Below are positions 1-8,977 of a stretch of 64,000 nucleotides of DNA, one piece after another (positions within the stretch are counted from its first letter, which is position 1; every line of letters begins with the position of its first letter). Source of the stretch: Bacillus sp. REN10 (lineage in GTDB: Bacteria; Bacillota; Bacilli; Bacillales; Domibacillaceae); contig NZ_JADHDW010000003.1 in assembly GCF_016820555.1 (NCBI RefSeq), positions 62,001 to 126,000 of the forward strand, read 5' to 3'. The notes under the pieces were generated by a model. That model was given only the letters and a program-made list of their open reading frames with translations, was not told where the DNA came from and searched no databases. Position numbers and translations under genes: made by a program.

Positions 1-1164
1 GTAGCAACAGCGATTGCAACAGGAGGACCTGGAGCTGTTTTCTGGATGTGGCTGATTGCTTTTGTTGGAGCTGCCTCTAGTTTTGTGGAGAGCACGTTAG
101 CTCAAGTGTATAAAATCAAAGATAAAGACGGATTCCGCGGAGGTCCTGCCTATTATATGGAGAAGGGACTGAACAAGAGATGGATGGGTGTGATCTTTGC
201 GATTACCATCACCTTTTGTTTCGGATTAGTCTTTAATGCGGTTCAGTCAAATACGATCTCAAATGCAGTTAACCAAAGCTTTAATGTATCTACTTCTACC
301 ATTGGTTTGATTTTGGCTGCTTTAACAGCTGTCATTATTTTCGGTGGAGTGAAACGGATTGTACATGTTACGCAAATTTTAGTTCCAGTTATGGCTATTC
401 TTTATTTAATTTTGGCTGTTGCGATTTTAGTCATGAACATTACAGAAGTTCCTGCCATGTTTATGCTGATTTTTAAAAGTGCTTTCGGCTTACAAGAGGC
501 AGCCGGAGGGGCACTAGGAGCGGCTATTATGAATGGCGTGAAGCGCGGGCTATACTCCAATGAAGCGGGGATGGGTTCCGCTCCAAACGCCGCAGCGACA
601 GCAGATGTCAGTCATCCAGTTAAACAAGGGTTGATTCAAACATTAGGTGTATTTGTGGATACAATTGTAATTTGTTCCGCCACTGCGTTTATCATTCTTT
701 TATCTGGCGAGTATACAAAAGAAGGACTTACTTCGATTAATTTAACTCAATCGGCATTAAGTGTTCATATCGGTGATTGGGCAACCATTTTCCTTGCAGT
801 AGCCATTTTCTTATTTGCCTTTAGTTCAGTCATCGGGAACTACTATTATGGTGAAACAAATATTGAATTTATTAAAAATTCACCAGCGGCATTGTTCATT
901 TATCGTCTAGCGGCTGTTGGAATGGTTTACTTTGGAGCCGTTGCTAAAATCAGTTTAGTATGGGATTTAGCCGACTTATTTATGGCAATTATGGCCTTTA
1001 TCAACTTAATTGCGATTGCAATGCTATCTAAAATCGCGATGGCGGTTCTCAGCGACTATCATAAGCAACGAAAAGCTGGGAAAGAACCAGTTTTCTATGC
1101 GGATTCCATTGAAGGGATCCATGGAGTAGAATGTTGGGAACGGAAGCCGGAAACAAACAAATAA
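1..1164 (+). CDS. Sodium:alanine (AGCS family) symporter, 3' part
   Basis: Reads open from the first base of the window, so the 5' end lies outside. It is a Na+-coupled alanine/glycine carrier in the cytoplasmic membrane. Family-typical segments are visible: the glycine-rich 'GVKRGLYSNEAGMGSAPNA' stretch near residue 178, an upstream 'GGPAYYMEKGL' motif and about eight hydrophobic helices. The cytosolic tail is short, and a strong terminator follows. The family assignment is from recognised motifs; the exact substrate is an inference. Confidence 0.9.
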   Translation, partial: VATAIATGGPGAVFWMWLIAFVGAASSFVESTLAQVYKIKDKDGFRGGPAYYMEKGLNKRWMGVIFAITITFCFGLVFNAVQSNTISNAVNQSFNVSTSTIGLILAALTAVIIFGGVKRIVHVTQILVPVMAILYLILAVAILVMNITEVPAMFMLIFKSAFGLQEAAGGALGAAIMNGVKRGLYSNEAGMGSAPNAAATADVSHPVKQGLIQTLGVFVDTIVICSATAFIILLSGEYTKEGLTSINLTQSALSVHIGDWATIFLAVAIFLFAFSSVIGNYYYGETNIEFIKNSPAALFIYRLAAVGMVYFGAVAKISLVWDLADLFMAIMAFINLIAIAMLSKIAMAVLSDYHKQRKAGKEPVFYADSIEGIHGVECWERKPETNK

Positions 1165-1170
1165 ACACAC

Positions 1171-1205
1171 AAAGCCTATGGCGAATATCGCTATGGGCTT
1201 TTTTA
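1171..1205 (+). terminator. Rho-independent terminator of the symporter gene
   Basis: AAGCCTATGGCGA and TCGCTATGGGCTT pair with two G-U wobbles around a 3-nt loop, followed by a T run. It lies 6 nt after the symporter stop codon. Confidence 0.85.
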
Positions 1206-1217
1206 TATGCAATGAAT

Positions 1218-1320
1218 GTATATAAATCTAAAATGATGTTCCGGCATCATCACATCCTATCTAGTTAGAAAAACCAACAGCGTATCTTATATCGATTTAA
1301 CAAGTTGAACATGGATAGAA
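1218..1320. repeat. Dispersed intergenic repeat, copy 1
   Basis: About 100 bp that recurs at 8209-8325. Positions 1257-1286 are identical to 8248-8277 (30 nt), and 1295-1312 to 8299-8316 (18 nt). The link between the two blocks differs in length (8 versus 21 nt). Both copies begin a few bases after a terminator and precede a gene on the same strand. No coding potential or transposase is seen. The rest of the 390-bp gap to 1555 is AT-rich, with TGACgattgtGTCA at 1474-1487 as the only other notable element. Confidence 0.7.
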
Positions 1321-1554
1321 AAGCAACACAGTGTACTTTTTTCTCTTATTACCTAGTAATTTGATATAAAAAAGTGTTAATCTTTAATCAGTTCTAATTT
1401 TTGTATCACTATAGTATCAATGCAACAATCTAAATATCATTTTACGAAATTTTTTATATAATTATCTGCTTTTTGACGATTGTGTCAATGTAGGGATAAA
1501 GGGAGATTTACCAACCTTGAGTTATCTGTCATTTTAAGAAGAGGGGTATGGAAA

Positions 1555-3732
1555 GTGGCGAATAATTTTTTTAATTCTTCACTCATTTCTATGGAAGAGA
1601 TCGAGTGGTTTATACAAATGACAAAAGATATATTTGCAGCAGTAGATCATGAAGGAATAATTCATTTTGTCAATCCAGCATTAAACGAAATGCTCGGTTA
1701 TGAAGAAAACGAGCTGATTGGAAAAAACTTTCTAGAGTATGTGTATCCTGCAGATCTTGAATATACAAAAGAAAAATTTGCAGAGGTGTTGCAATGCGGC
1801 AAATTAGTATCTGTTGAAAATCGCTGTCTTTCTAAAGATAGCAATTATACTTGGGTTTCTTGGAATGCTGCTTCCATCAAAAAAATGGTATTAATGATTG
1901 GGCAAAATATTAATAAGCAAAAGCAGTTAGAAAGAGAATTAATTCAATCCAATCAATATATTCAATCATTTTGGGAAAACACGGGTGATGCAGTTGATCT
2001 TGTCGATTTAGAAGGAAAGGTGATTACGGTTAATCGAGCATTTGAGAAGATTTTTGGTTGGACAAATGAGGAGGTAAAAGGCAAGGAACTACCAATCATT
2101 CCTGATTTTCTTAATAATGAGTTTCAACAGATTAGAAAAAAAGTGTTATCTGGACAAAAAGTAGTCAATTATGAAACGATGAGACTGCGTAAAGATGGAT
2201 CTATGATCCCTGTAAGCGTTACCGCTTCACCGATCCGAAATGAAGCAGGAGAAATAATGGCTTTTTCTGGTATTAGCAGAGATAATTCCTTGCTTGTCGA
2301 GGCAAAGCGAGAGCTAATTAATAGAAAAAGAGAGTTAAAAAAAGCAAATGACCGTCTTGAGAATATATTGAAGAGTATTATTGAAGCTTTTTTCTTTGTG
2401 GACGATCAATGGAATATTATTTATGTGAATGATGTGCTCGCAAATATATGGGGGAAAAGTCTAGAGGAATTAGAAGGTAAGAATTTGTGGGAAACCTTTC
2501 CTGAAGTGAAAGGAACAATCTATGAGCAGTATTATAAACAGTCTATGAGTACGCAAGAACCAAAACGTTTTCAAGTGTATAGCGAACTTTACAAAGGTTA
2601 TTTTGAAATTTGTACGTTTCCATCTTCAATGGGGTTAGCTGTCAATATACGCGATATTACAGATTATCAAATGAGTTTACAAAAATTAAAGGAAAGCGAA
2701 AGACAAATACGAGAAATTACAGAAAATATTAATGAAATATTTTGCGTACATAATCTAGAAGGCTATGAGTTGCTTTATGTCAGTGCTGCATTTGAAAAAA
2801 TATGGCAGCGACCTTTAGTAGATTTATATGAGAACCATTTTGATTATGTACATACTATTCATCCAGAGGATCGTGAGAATGTTATTCATCAATTCACTCA
2901 ACCACAAGAAGCATTGGATGAATTCGAATTTCGGATGATCAGACCTAGCGGTGAAATTCGCTGGATTCGTACGAGACAAACGGTTATTTACAATAAAGCG
3001 AATGAGCCGCAGCGAATCATCAGTGTGTTAGAAGATATTACTGAATTAAAAGAGAAAGATATTTTAATTCGTAAAGGGGATAAGCTTGGAGCTGTAGGGC
3101 AATTAGCGGCCGGGATTGCTCATGAAATCCGCAATCCACTAACGACCATTAAAGGGTTTGTTCAGTTGTGGGGAAAAGAAAGTCAAACAAAATATAGCGA
3201 TATTATTTTATCAGAATTACAGCGAATTGAATTTATTATGAATGAATTTTTAATGCTAGCGAAGCCCCATCAGGAACTGCAAATGGAAAAGCTAGATTTG
3301 AATAAAATATTAAATGAAGTGATTATTTTTATGCAGCCGGAGGCATTGCTTCATAATGCCAATATCGAGAGTGCATTAGACGAGCATTTGCCAGCAACGT
3401 TTGGGGAAATGAAACAAATTAAACAGGTAGTGATTAATTTAATTAAAAATGCGTTAGAAGCAATGCCAAAGGGCGGGGTGATTACGATCACAACTAAGCG
3501 TGATCATCATCGAGTGATTATGGAATTGACGGATGAAGGCATCGGCATTCAAAAAGATCGGATTGCTAGACTTGGTGAACCATTCTATTCTAATAAAGAA
3601 AAAGGAACCGGGCTAGGGTTAATGGTCAGCTTTAAAATTATTCAAAACCATAAAGGAACGATCTCTTTTGAAAGTGAAGAAGGGAAAGGAACAAAGGTGA
3701 TTATTTCCTTGCCTGTCTATGAAGAGAACTAA
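1555..3732 (+). CDS. Multi-PAS sensor histidine kinase (sporulation-kinase type)
   Basis: 725 aa from GTG 1555, chosen because GAGGGG lies 8 nt upstream; a TTG at 1480 has no site. No membrane segment is seen, so it should be cytosolic. Four PAS-like domains are recognisable near residues 15-115, 137-255, 285-385 and 400-500, each with the typical 'VN.A...ML/IFGW..EEL.GK' pattern. Then HisKA with phospho-acceptor His in 'AAGIAHEIRNPLTT' (about H523), N box 'NLIKNALEAM', 'DEGIGI' and 'GTGLGL'. This architecture matches KinA/KinE-type kinases that feed the Spo0 phosphorelay. No response regulator gene is adjacent, which fits an orphan kinase. The exact partner and the input signal cannot be read from the sequence. 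Confidence 0.88.
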   Translation: MANNFFNSSLISMEEIEWFIQMTKDIFAAVDHEGIIHFVNPALNEMLGYEENELIGKNFLEYVYPADLEYTKEKFAEVLQCGKLVSVENRCLSKDSNYTWVSWNAASIKKMVLMIGQNINKQKQLERELIQSNQYIQSFWENTGDAVDLVDLEGKVITVNRAFEKIFGWTNEEVKGKELPIIPDFLNNEFQQIRKKVLSGQKVVNYETMRLRKDGSMIPVSVTASPIRNEAGEIMAFSGISRDNSLLVEAKRELINRKRELKKANDRLENILKSIIEAFFFVDDQWNIIYVNDVLANIWGKSLEELEGKNLWETFPEVKGTIYEQYYKQSMSTQEPKRFQVYSELYKGYFEICTFPSSMGLAVNIRDITDYQMSLQKLKESERQIREITENINEIFCVHNLEGYELLYVSAAFEKIWQRPLVDLYENHFDYVHTIHPEDRENVIHQFTQPQEALDEFEFRMIRPSGEIRWIRTRQTVIYNKANEPQRIISVLEDITELKEKDILIRKGDKLGAVGQLAAGIAHEIRNPLTTIKGFVQLWGKESQTKYSDIILSELQRIEFIMNEFLMLAKPHQELQMEKLDLNKILNEVIIFMQPEALLHNANIESALDEHLPATFGEMKQIKQVVINLIKNALEAMPKGGVITITTKRDHHRVIMELTDEGIGIQKDRIARLGEPFYSNKEKGTGLGLMVSFKIIQNHKGTISFESEEGKGTKVIISLPVYEEN

Positions 3733-3742
3733 ATAATTGGTG

Positions 3743-3770
3743 AAAAAAGAAGCGACATGCTTCTTTTTTT
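3743..3770 (+). terminator. Terminator after the histidine kinase
   Basis: AAAAAAGAAGCG / TGCTTCTTTTTT stem with a short ACA loop and a T run. Confidence 0.85.
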
Positions 3771-3813
3771 AGTTGGATTAAACGACAGAAAATGACTTAA
3801 TTATATAAAAGTA

Positions 3814-3866
3814 TTGATAATGATTTTCATTAGTAGTAGAATAAGAAAATGAAAATCATTATTAAT
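3814..3866 (+). promoter_or_regulatory. Sigma-A promoter with two Fur boxes
   Basis: -35 TTGATA (3814-3819), 17-nt spacer, -10 TAGAAT (3837-3842). The spacer contains AATGATTTTCATT (3819-3831). Its exact reverse complement AATGAAAATCATT lies at 3848-3860 over the expected start of transcription. Both match the Fur consensus GATAATGATAATCATTATC well. Placement across the promoter implies iron-dependent repression of the downstream pair. Confidence 0.8.
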
Positions 3867-3899
3867 ATTACATAGTTGAAAACGGTTAGGAGAAAAAGA

Positions 3900-5978
3900 G
3901 TGATGAAGAAAATGCCATGGAAAGTCGTTACGAGTTTATCTCTTGCAGCATCAATGTTTATTGCGGGTTGTGGAGCAGAAAATGTGTCGTCTGATGATCG
4001 CAGTAAAAAAGACGACAAAAATCAAAAAGCAACTGTAAAGGTTCAAGATTATACATTTAATACAGCGGATAATATGTTTGCATATAGTGAATTTGAATTG
4101 TCTGGAGAACCTTTAGCTGAGGGACTTGGACTTGATCTTGACGTTTTAGATCCTAAGAAAATTGATGAACCGACTCCTTTTGATTACATTGCTGGTATTG
4201 AATCGTATGAGTATTCTGAGGAAGCGATGTATGAAGTAGTTGAGAAGTCAGGTTTAGGATTGCATTTAGTTCATGGTCCTGCTGTTCAGGAAATGGCGAA
4301 AGCAGCAGGTAAGAAGCCGGAAGAAATGTTAGGAGAGCGTTTTTATGCATTAGCTGATGCTGTTGGATATCCGAGAGAAGAAGTGTTTTCTAATATGTAC
4401 CCAACGCTGATTGAGTATGCAACTGGAGATCCGCATTATACTCAAAAAGTGGATACGAAAGAATATGCGGCTAATGATGATGGGACTTATGTTCCTATGT
4501 ATCAAGTAAACTTTGAGTCTTTGCGCTGGGATCGTCAAAAGATGGATAAAATCCTGAATCCGGCCGCTTATGGTGGTGTGTTTTTAAAACAGGCTTTATG
4601 GGCAGGAGATTTCATGGGAGGCTTCCATACAGTGGACAAGGATGAAGAGCTGGCTGGAGAGACAACGAAAGACGATGATGATAAGAATATCGCTCTTGGA
4701 GTTAGTTCGGCAGATGGCATGCAAGGAGCCATTTTAACGGAGGAAATTTGGAATAAGTTACAATACATTCGCTCCAACTTATTTTTAGATGCAAAGTCTG
4801 GCAAGTTAACAGCGGCTGGTATCGGAAGTCAGTATGATCCGTCGAAAGGCTTTGTGTATTTGCCACACGCGATTGAAGTGAAAGAGGATGGAAATGATCA
4901 AGCGGCGAACGCTGAGTCTTTAAAAGTGGCTGATGCGAAAAGCCAGTTAAATGACCAATGGATGATGCTTTGGCCAGCGGCTGAATTTTATGGTATGGCC
5001 GATCAGCGTCCGGAAAATAAAAACGTCGCGCCTTCGTTTAGAGCTTTATTCGATGGAAAGCCATTCCCGCAAGCGAATACAGCTAATATTGACGCAACAG
5101 CTGATAATGACCAATTAGCGAATGATCCATTCTCTGTTAATAAAGACGTCGCTTTACATGTATTTAAAAATATGAAAGCAATGCATTTTAATGAGCAAGA
5201 AGGAGCATTTATCACAGAGCATGACGGCAAGTCTCAAAACAATATCGTTGATGCGTTTGAAGCAGGCTATTCAATGGAAGCAATGCGTATTTTTGAGCGT
5301 GCGATTGACGGATTGCCAGTCGGCTATGCGAGCGGAGAAGCGGCTGAAGGGTTAGGAACGGAAGAAGCGAAGCAAGCAAAAGAGATGGTTCAAAAGCAAG
5401 CTGATTTTATTTTAAATAAAATGATGCTTAAAAACGGTTTAGTCGCTGATCAATATGAAATCGGTAAAGGAGCTAGTGAAGAAGCTACATTGAAAGCTCA
5501 ATTAGGAGCGATTCGCGGATTAACAGCGGCCTATTTATCAACAGAAGACGAAAAGTATCGTACAGCAGCCCGCGAACTATATGTCGCGATGGAAAAAGAA
5601 TTCTTCAACAACAAGCTAAATATTTTAGAAACGAAAAAAGGTGAGATGAAGTGGGATCCAGCAACAGCTGGTGCTTTATCTGGTGTATACCGAATCGCCA
5701 TTCAAAATTTAAGCAATCAAAATGCGAAAGAAACAAATAAAGAGTTAGAAGTAGAAACGATTATTGAGCGCTATAATGATTTTTATAATCTTGTCATTGA
5801 TGGCCCTTCACTAAAAGAAGGAATGCAAACAAGCGAATTTTGGGATACAGGTGATTTCTATAAAGCAGATGATAAGTCTGAAAACACAGATGGTGACAAT
5901 GTACCGCAAATTCAAGCAGGCCATGGGAAATATGGAATTGCGCCAGTGCTTGTCCCTGTCGAAGTAAAAGAAAAATAA
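3900..5978 (+). CDS. Large iron-regulated lipoprotein of unknown function
   Basis: About 692 aa. GTG 3900 (7 nt after AGGAG) or ATG 3903 is the likely start; TTG 3876 lies upstream of that site. The N-terminus is a lipoprotein signal with lipobox 'FIAGC', followed by a charged, low-complexity linker. The remainder is acidic and helical-looking, with no transmembrane segment and no heme motif. The C-terminal third ('GAIRGLTAAYLSTEDEKYR') resembles helical-repeat (alpha-toroid) proteins, but I do not recognise a family. It is followed 16 nt later by a di-heme propeller lipoprotein and preceded by two Fur boxes, so both are probably made under iron limitation at the outer membrane face. A role in iron acquisition or redox handling of a substrate is inference only. 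Confidence 0.8.
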   Translation: MMKKMPWKVVTSLSLAASMFIAGCGAENVSSDDRSKKDDKNQKATVKVQDYTFNTADNMFAYSEFELSGEPLAEGLGLDLDVLDPKKIDEPTPFDYIAGIESYEYSEEAMYEVVEKSGLGLHLVHGPAVQEMAKAAGKKPEEMLGERFYALADAVGYPREEVFSNMYPTLIEYATGDPHYTQKVDTKEYAANDDGTYVPMYQVNFESLRWDRQKMDKILNPAAYGGVFLKQALWAGDFMGGFHTVDKDEELAGETTKDDDDKNIALGVSSADGMQGAILTEEIWNKLQYIRSNLFLDAKSGKLTAAGIGSQYDPSKGFVYLPHAIEVKEDGNDQAANAESLKVADAKSQLNDQWMMLWPAAEFYGMADQRPENKNVAPSFRALFDGKPFPQANTANIDATADNDQLANDPFSVNKDVALHVFKNMKAMHFNEQEGAFITEHDGKSQNNIVDAFEAGYSMEAMRIFERAIDGLPVGYASGEAAEGLGTEEAKQAKEMVQKQADFILNKMMLKNGLVADQYEIGKGASEEATLKAQLGAIRGLTAAYLSTEDEKYRTAARELYVAMEKEFFNNKLNILETKKGEMKWDPATAGALSGVYRIAIQNLSNQNAKETNKELEVETIIERYNDFYNLVIDGPSLKEGMQTSEFWDTGDFYKADDKSENTDGDNVPQIQAGHGKYGIAPVLVPVEVKEK

Positions 5979-5993
5979 AAGAAGGTATGAACT

Positions 5994-7943
5994 GTGAAAA
6001 GAACGAACCTTTTATTTGCGCTCGCGCTCCTTATGATAGGGGCGCTAGTCGCATGTTCAAACGGAAAAGAAACAGTGATTCGTCAACAAGCCGCAAGTAG
6101 CAATAATATTGTGATGTCAACGAAAGAAGGTATCATTTTTACAGCAAATCTTGATGTGGACACGGTCACAATGATTGATGTTGAGACGAAAAAGGTGAAA
6201 AAAGAAATTAAAGTCGGTCAAGAGCCTGTTCAATTAGCTCTGTCTCCTGATGAAAAAACGTTATATGTCTCTTGTAGATATGATCATCGTGTCGATGTGA
6301 TTGATGTCAAGAAACAGAAAGTAGTTGACTCTATGAAAACAGGCATAGAGCCATACGGACTAATAACTAATCAAGATGGAAGCAAGCTTTATGTAGCGAA
6401 CTATCGTGAAAATTCGATTTCAGCTATTGATTTACAATCAGAAAAAGTGACGAACATAAAAGCGGGGGACCGTCCTCGTACATTAGCTATTTCAAAAGAT
6501 GGTAAAAAGCTGTATGCGACGAACTACTTAACTGGTGAAATCAAAGTCATTGATACTGAAAAAGACAACGTATCGAATACGATTGCATTAGTACCATCTC
6601 CCGATCAAGCCAATCGAAAGAAAAGTCAAGGACTACCGAATACATTGGAGCAACTCGTTATTTCTCCTGACGGAAAAACAGCTTGGGTGTCTCACTTACT
6701 GACGAATATAGACACGCCTGTGCACTTTGAAGAGACGGTGTTTCCAGCTATTTCAGTTGTTGACTTAGAAAAGGAAAAAGAGAAAACAGAGGAACGAAAA
6801 GAGCTATTTGAAGAGATCAATGTCACCGATCGGCAAAATCAAACAATCATTGTATCCAACCCATATGATATCGTCTTTCAGCCGGATGGCAGCAAAGCGT
6901 ATGTGGTGATGTCCGGAAGTGAGGATCTTGCTGTGTTTGATTTGAAACGAGGCGGAAATGCCGTACAGATTTTGAGACGAATCGAAGGAGATAATCCAAG
7001 GGGTGCAGTCTTAACCGAAGATGGACAAACGTTATTTGTTCATAATGCGATGAGCCATGATTTAGCGACGATTGATACAGGTGGAGACAGCAGCTATGGC
7101 CGGGCAAAAATGGCAGGAGAAAATATTAAATTAATTAAGACAGATTCGTTAGATCCTCTTGTTAGGGAAGGGAAAACGATTTTTTATAGCGCCAACAGCG
7201 ATGAGCATGCAGCCGATATTACCGGAAACAATTGGATGAGTTGTATTTCCTGTCACGCAGACGGAGAAATCAACGGATTATCCATTAGTACATTAAAAGG
7301 CCCGCGAAATATTCCATCTAATGTGTTAACGACAGAAACAGGTTTGTTTATGTGGGATGGAAGCCGAGATGATTTCACTGATTATTTATTAACGGTTCAA
7401 GGGGAAATGGGTGGAATGATGGATTACGATCCTTCTAAGCCTCTTCCGAAAGAAGTGGAGCATATGTATGATGCGATGCTAGCTTATTTGCAACATCCGG
7501 ATTCATTCCCTGTTCCGAAAAGCCCCTATCGAAAAAACGGCGAGTTGACAGCGGATGCAGAAGCAGGAAAGCAATTATTCGAAGGAAAAGGGCAATGTTT
7601 AACCTGTCATGGCGGAAAAATGATGACAGACAGTGTAAAAGCTGTTGGAAAAGATGGCAAGCTTTCCACAGATCATACGCAATTTCTTCATGATATCGGT
7701 ACAGGGTCCGATCAAGATAAAGCTTCAGATGGTGATGGTCGTGCCCAGTTTACCAATAAACGAGATAACAAGAAATTTGATACTCCGACTTTAAGAGGCG
7801 TATGGGCTACAGCTCCTTATTTTCATGATGGAAGTGCCAAAACGATTGAGGAAGCCATTATGAGACATCACTATGACAATGCACCAGAACTATCAGCTAA
7901 AGAAATTGCTAAAATTGCTGCCTATGTGAAATCCATTGAGTAA
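5994..7943 (+). CDS. Beta-propeller / di-heme cytochrome c (MauG-peroxidase-like) lipoprotein
   Basis: 649 aa from GTG 5994, preceded by AGAAGG. Lipobox 'ALVAC' at about residue 20. Residues ~45-400 form YVTN-type propeller repeats ('KTLYVSCRYDHRVDVIDV', 'SKLYVANYRENSISAIDL', 'KKLYATNYLTGEIKVIDT'). The C-terminal part carries two c-type heme sites, C417-I-S-C-H and C535-L-T-C-H, in a context like di-heme peroxidases ('MWDGSRDDFTDYL', 'PTLRGVWATAPYFHDG'). It is presumably anchored outside the membrane. It forms an operon with the preceding lipoprotein under Fur boxes. Such a fusion could oxidise a substrate or partner protein; the substrate is unknown. A heme protein induced by iron starvation is unexpected. 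Confidence 0.85.
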   Translation: MKRTNLLFALALLMIGALVACSNGKETVIRQQAASSNNIVMSTKEGIIFTANLDVDTVTMIDVETKKVKKEIKVGQEPVQLALSPDEKTLYVSCRYDHRVDVIDVKKQKVVDSMKTGIEPYGLITNQDGSKLYVANYRENSISAIDLQSEKVTNIKAGDRPRTLAISKDGKKLYATNYLTGEIKVIDTEKDNVSNTIALVPSPDQANRKKSQGLPNTLEQLVISPDGKTAWVSHLLTNIDTPVHFEETVFPAISVVDLEKEKEKTEERKELFEEINVTDRQNQTIIVSNPYDIVFQPDGSKAYVVMSGSEDLAVFDLKRGGNAVQILRRIEGDNPRGAVLTEDGQTLFVHNAMSHDLATIDTGGDSSYGRAKMAGENIKLIKTDSLDPLVREGKTIFYSANSDEHAADITGNNWMSCISCHADGEINGLSISTLKGPRNIPSNVLTTETGLFMWDGSRDDFTDYLLTVQGEMGGMMDYDPSKPLPKEVEHMYDAMLAYLQHPDSFPVPKSPYRKNGELTADAEAGKQLFEGKGQCLTCHGGKMMTDSVKAVGKDGKLSTDHTQFLHDIGTGSDQDKASDGDGRAQFTNKRDNKKFDTPTLRGVWATAPYFHDGSAKTIEEAIMRHHYDNAPELSAKEIAKIAAYVKSIE

Positions 7944-8025
7944 AAAAAGAAATCAATGGAAGAAGGTCAGGAGGATGCTCCTACTTGTGGTAAAATAGAA
8001 AGAAAGCCTAAAGGGAGTGGCCGAA

Positions 8026-8178
8026 ATGAACATAGTAAGCGGTTTTTGGCTATTATTTGTGTTGATAATTCCTGTTTTCTTCATTTCTCTATTTATCGGT
8101 CTGTTTTTCTCCGAGAAAAGAAGCAATGAAAGATTTAGAAGGATAGAAGAGAGAGTTAAACAGCAAGACCGTACATAA
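8026..8178 (+). CDS. Small single-span membrane protein (50 aa)
   Basis: ATG 8026 preceded by AAAGGGAG at 8 nt. The product has a hydrophobic N-terminal half (residues 4-28) and a charged C-terminal half ending 'RVKQQDRT'. The size and topology resemble small Bacillus membrane peptides of unknown function. A -10-like TAAAAT lies at about 7991, and a strong terminator follows immediately, so it is its own transcription unit. I do not recognise the family. Confidence 0.65.
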   Translation: MNIVSGFWLLFVLIIPVFFISLFIGLFFSEKRSNERFRRIEERVKQQDRT

Positions 8179-8206
8179 AAAAGCAGGCGTGATGCCTGCT
8201 TTTTTA
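8177..8206 (+). terminator. Terminator of the small membrane protein gene
   Basis: AAAAAGCAGGC / GCCTGCTTTTTT stem with a GTGAT loop; it overlaps the stop codon. Confidence 0.9.
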
Positions 8207-8208
8207 TA

Positions 8209-8325
8209 GTATATAAATCTAAATTGATTTTCCGACATCATCACATTCTATCTAGTTAGAAAAACCAACAGCGTATCCAAATGAATATTCTTATGTCAAT
8301 TTAACAAGTTGAACATATATAGTAG
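8209..8325. repeat. Dispersed intergenic repeat, copy 2
   Basis: Second copy of the 1218-1320 repeat, with 30-nt and 18-nt identical blocks at 8248-8277 and 8299-8316. It again lies directly after a terminator, here upstream of mscL. Confidence 0.7.
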
Positions 8326-8409
8326 AAAAAATTAAAAATATTTTCCCCTTTATTCTTCTCCATTTTTTGCTATAGTTATATAGGGATTATAATCGAATGG
8401 AGGATATGT

Positions 8410-8808
8410 ATGTTCAAAGAATTTAAGGAATTCGCGATGCGCGGGAACGTGATCGACCTAGCCGTTGGGGTGATTATCGGTGGAGCTTTTGGCAAAATTG
8501 TATCATCGCTCGTCGAAGATATTATGATGCCGCTGATTGGCTTGCTTCTTGGCGGAGTAGACTTTAGTAATCTAGCTTTTACATATCATAAAGCAACTAT
8601 TAAATATGGAATGTTTATTCAAACAATTCTAGACTTTTTAATTATTGCTTTTTCTATTTTTCTTTTTATTAAGCTAATTAATAAATTAACTTCTAAACAG
8701 GAAAAAGCTGAGGAACCAGCAGTGCCAGCGCCTTCTCAAGAGGAAGTATTGCTAATGGAAATCCGAGATTTATTAAAAGCGCAAAAATCATTTGAGTCCG
8801 ATAAGTAA
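8410..8808 (+). CDS. mscL: Large-conductance mechanosensitive channel MscL
   Basis: 132 aa, full length for the family. The N-terminus '[31 protein letters not shown]' region (TM1 gate) is diagnostic, followed by TM2 around residues 72-95 and a basic/acidic C-terminal helix. It forms a homopentameric membrane pore that opens under hypo-osmotic tension. It is monocistronic, with GGAGG shortly before ATG and a terminator downstream. Confidence 0.97.
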   Translation: MFKEFKEFAMRGNVIDLAVGVIIGGAFGKIVSSLVEDIMMPLIGLLLGGVDFSNLAFTYHKATIKYGMFIQTILDFLIIAFSIFLFIKLINKLTSKQEKAEEPAVPAPSQEEVLLMEIRDLLKAQKSFESDK

Positions 8809-8813
8809 CATGC

Positions 8814-8855
8814 AGGAGCAGGAAAAAGTGATAGTTCTTTTTCTGCTCCTTTTTA
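8814..8855 (+). terminator. Terminator of mscL
   Basis: AGGAGCAGGAAAAAG / CTTTTTCTGCTCCT stem, then a T run. Confidence 0.9.
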
Positions 8856-8977
8856 TTTTCAATAAAGAACGGAAAAGTTGTCTTCTAATGGATTTATTTG
8901 TCGTTTCAATTGACGGAAAATTCCGAATAATATACTCTTAATTTAACTACATACCCGTAGAAAAAGGAGGACACAGA

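Noticed and set aside
1480-1554. N-terminal extension of the histidine kinase
   Set aside because: No ribosome binding site at TTG 1480 and a low-quality sequence; GTG 1555 is well supported.
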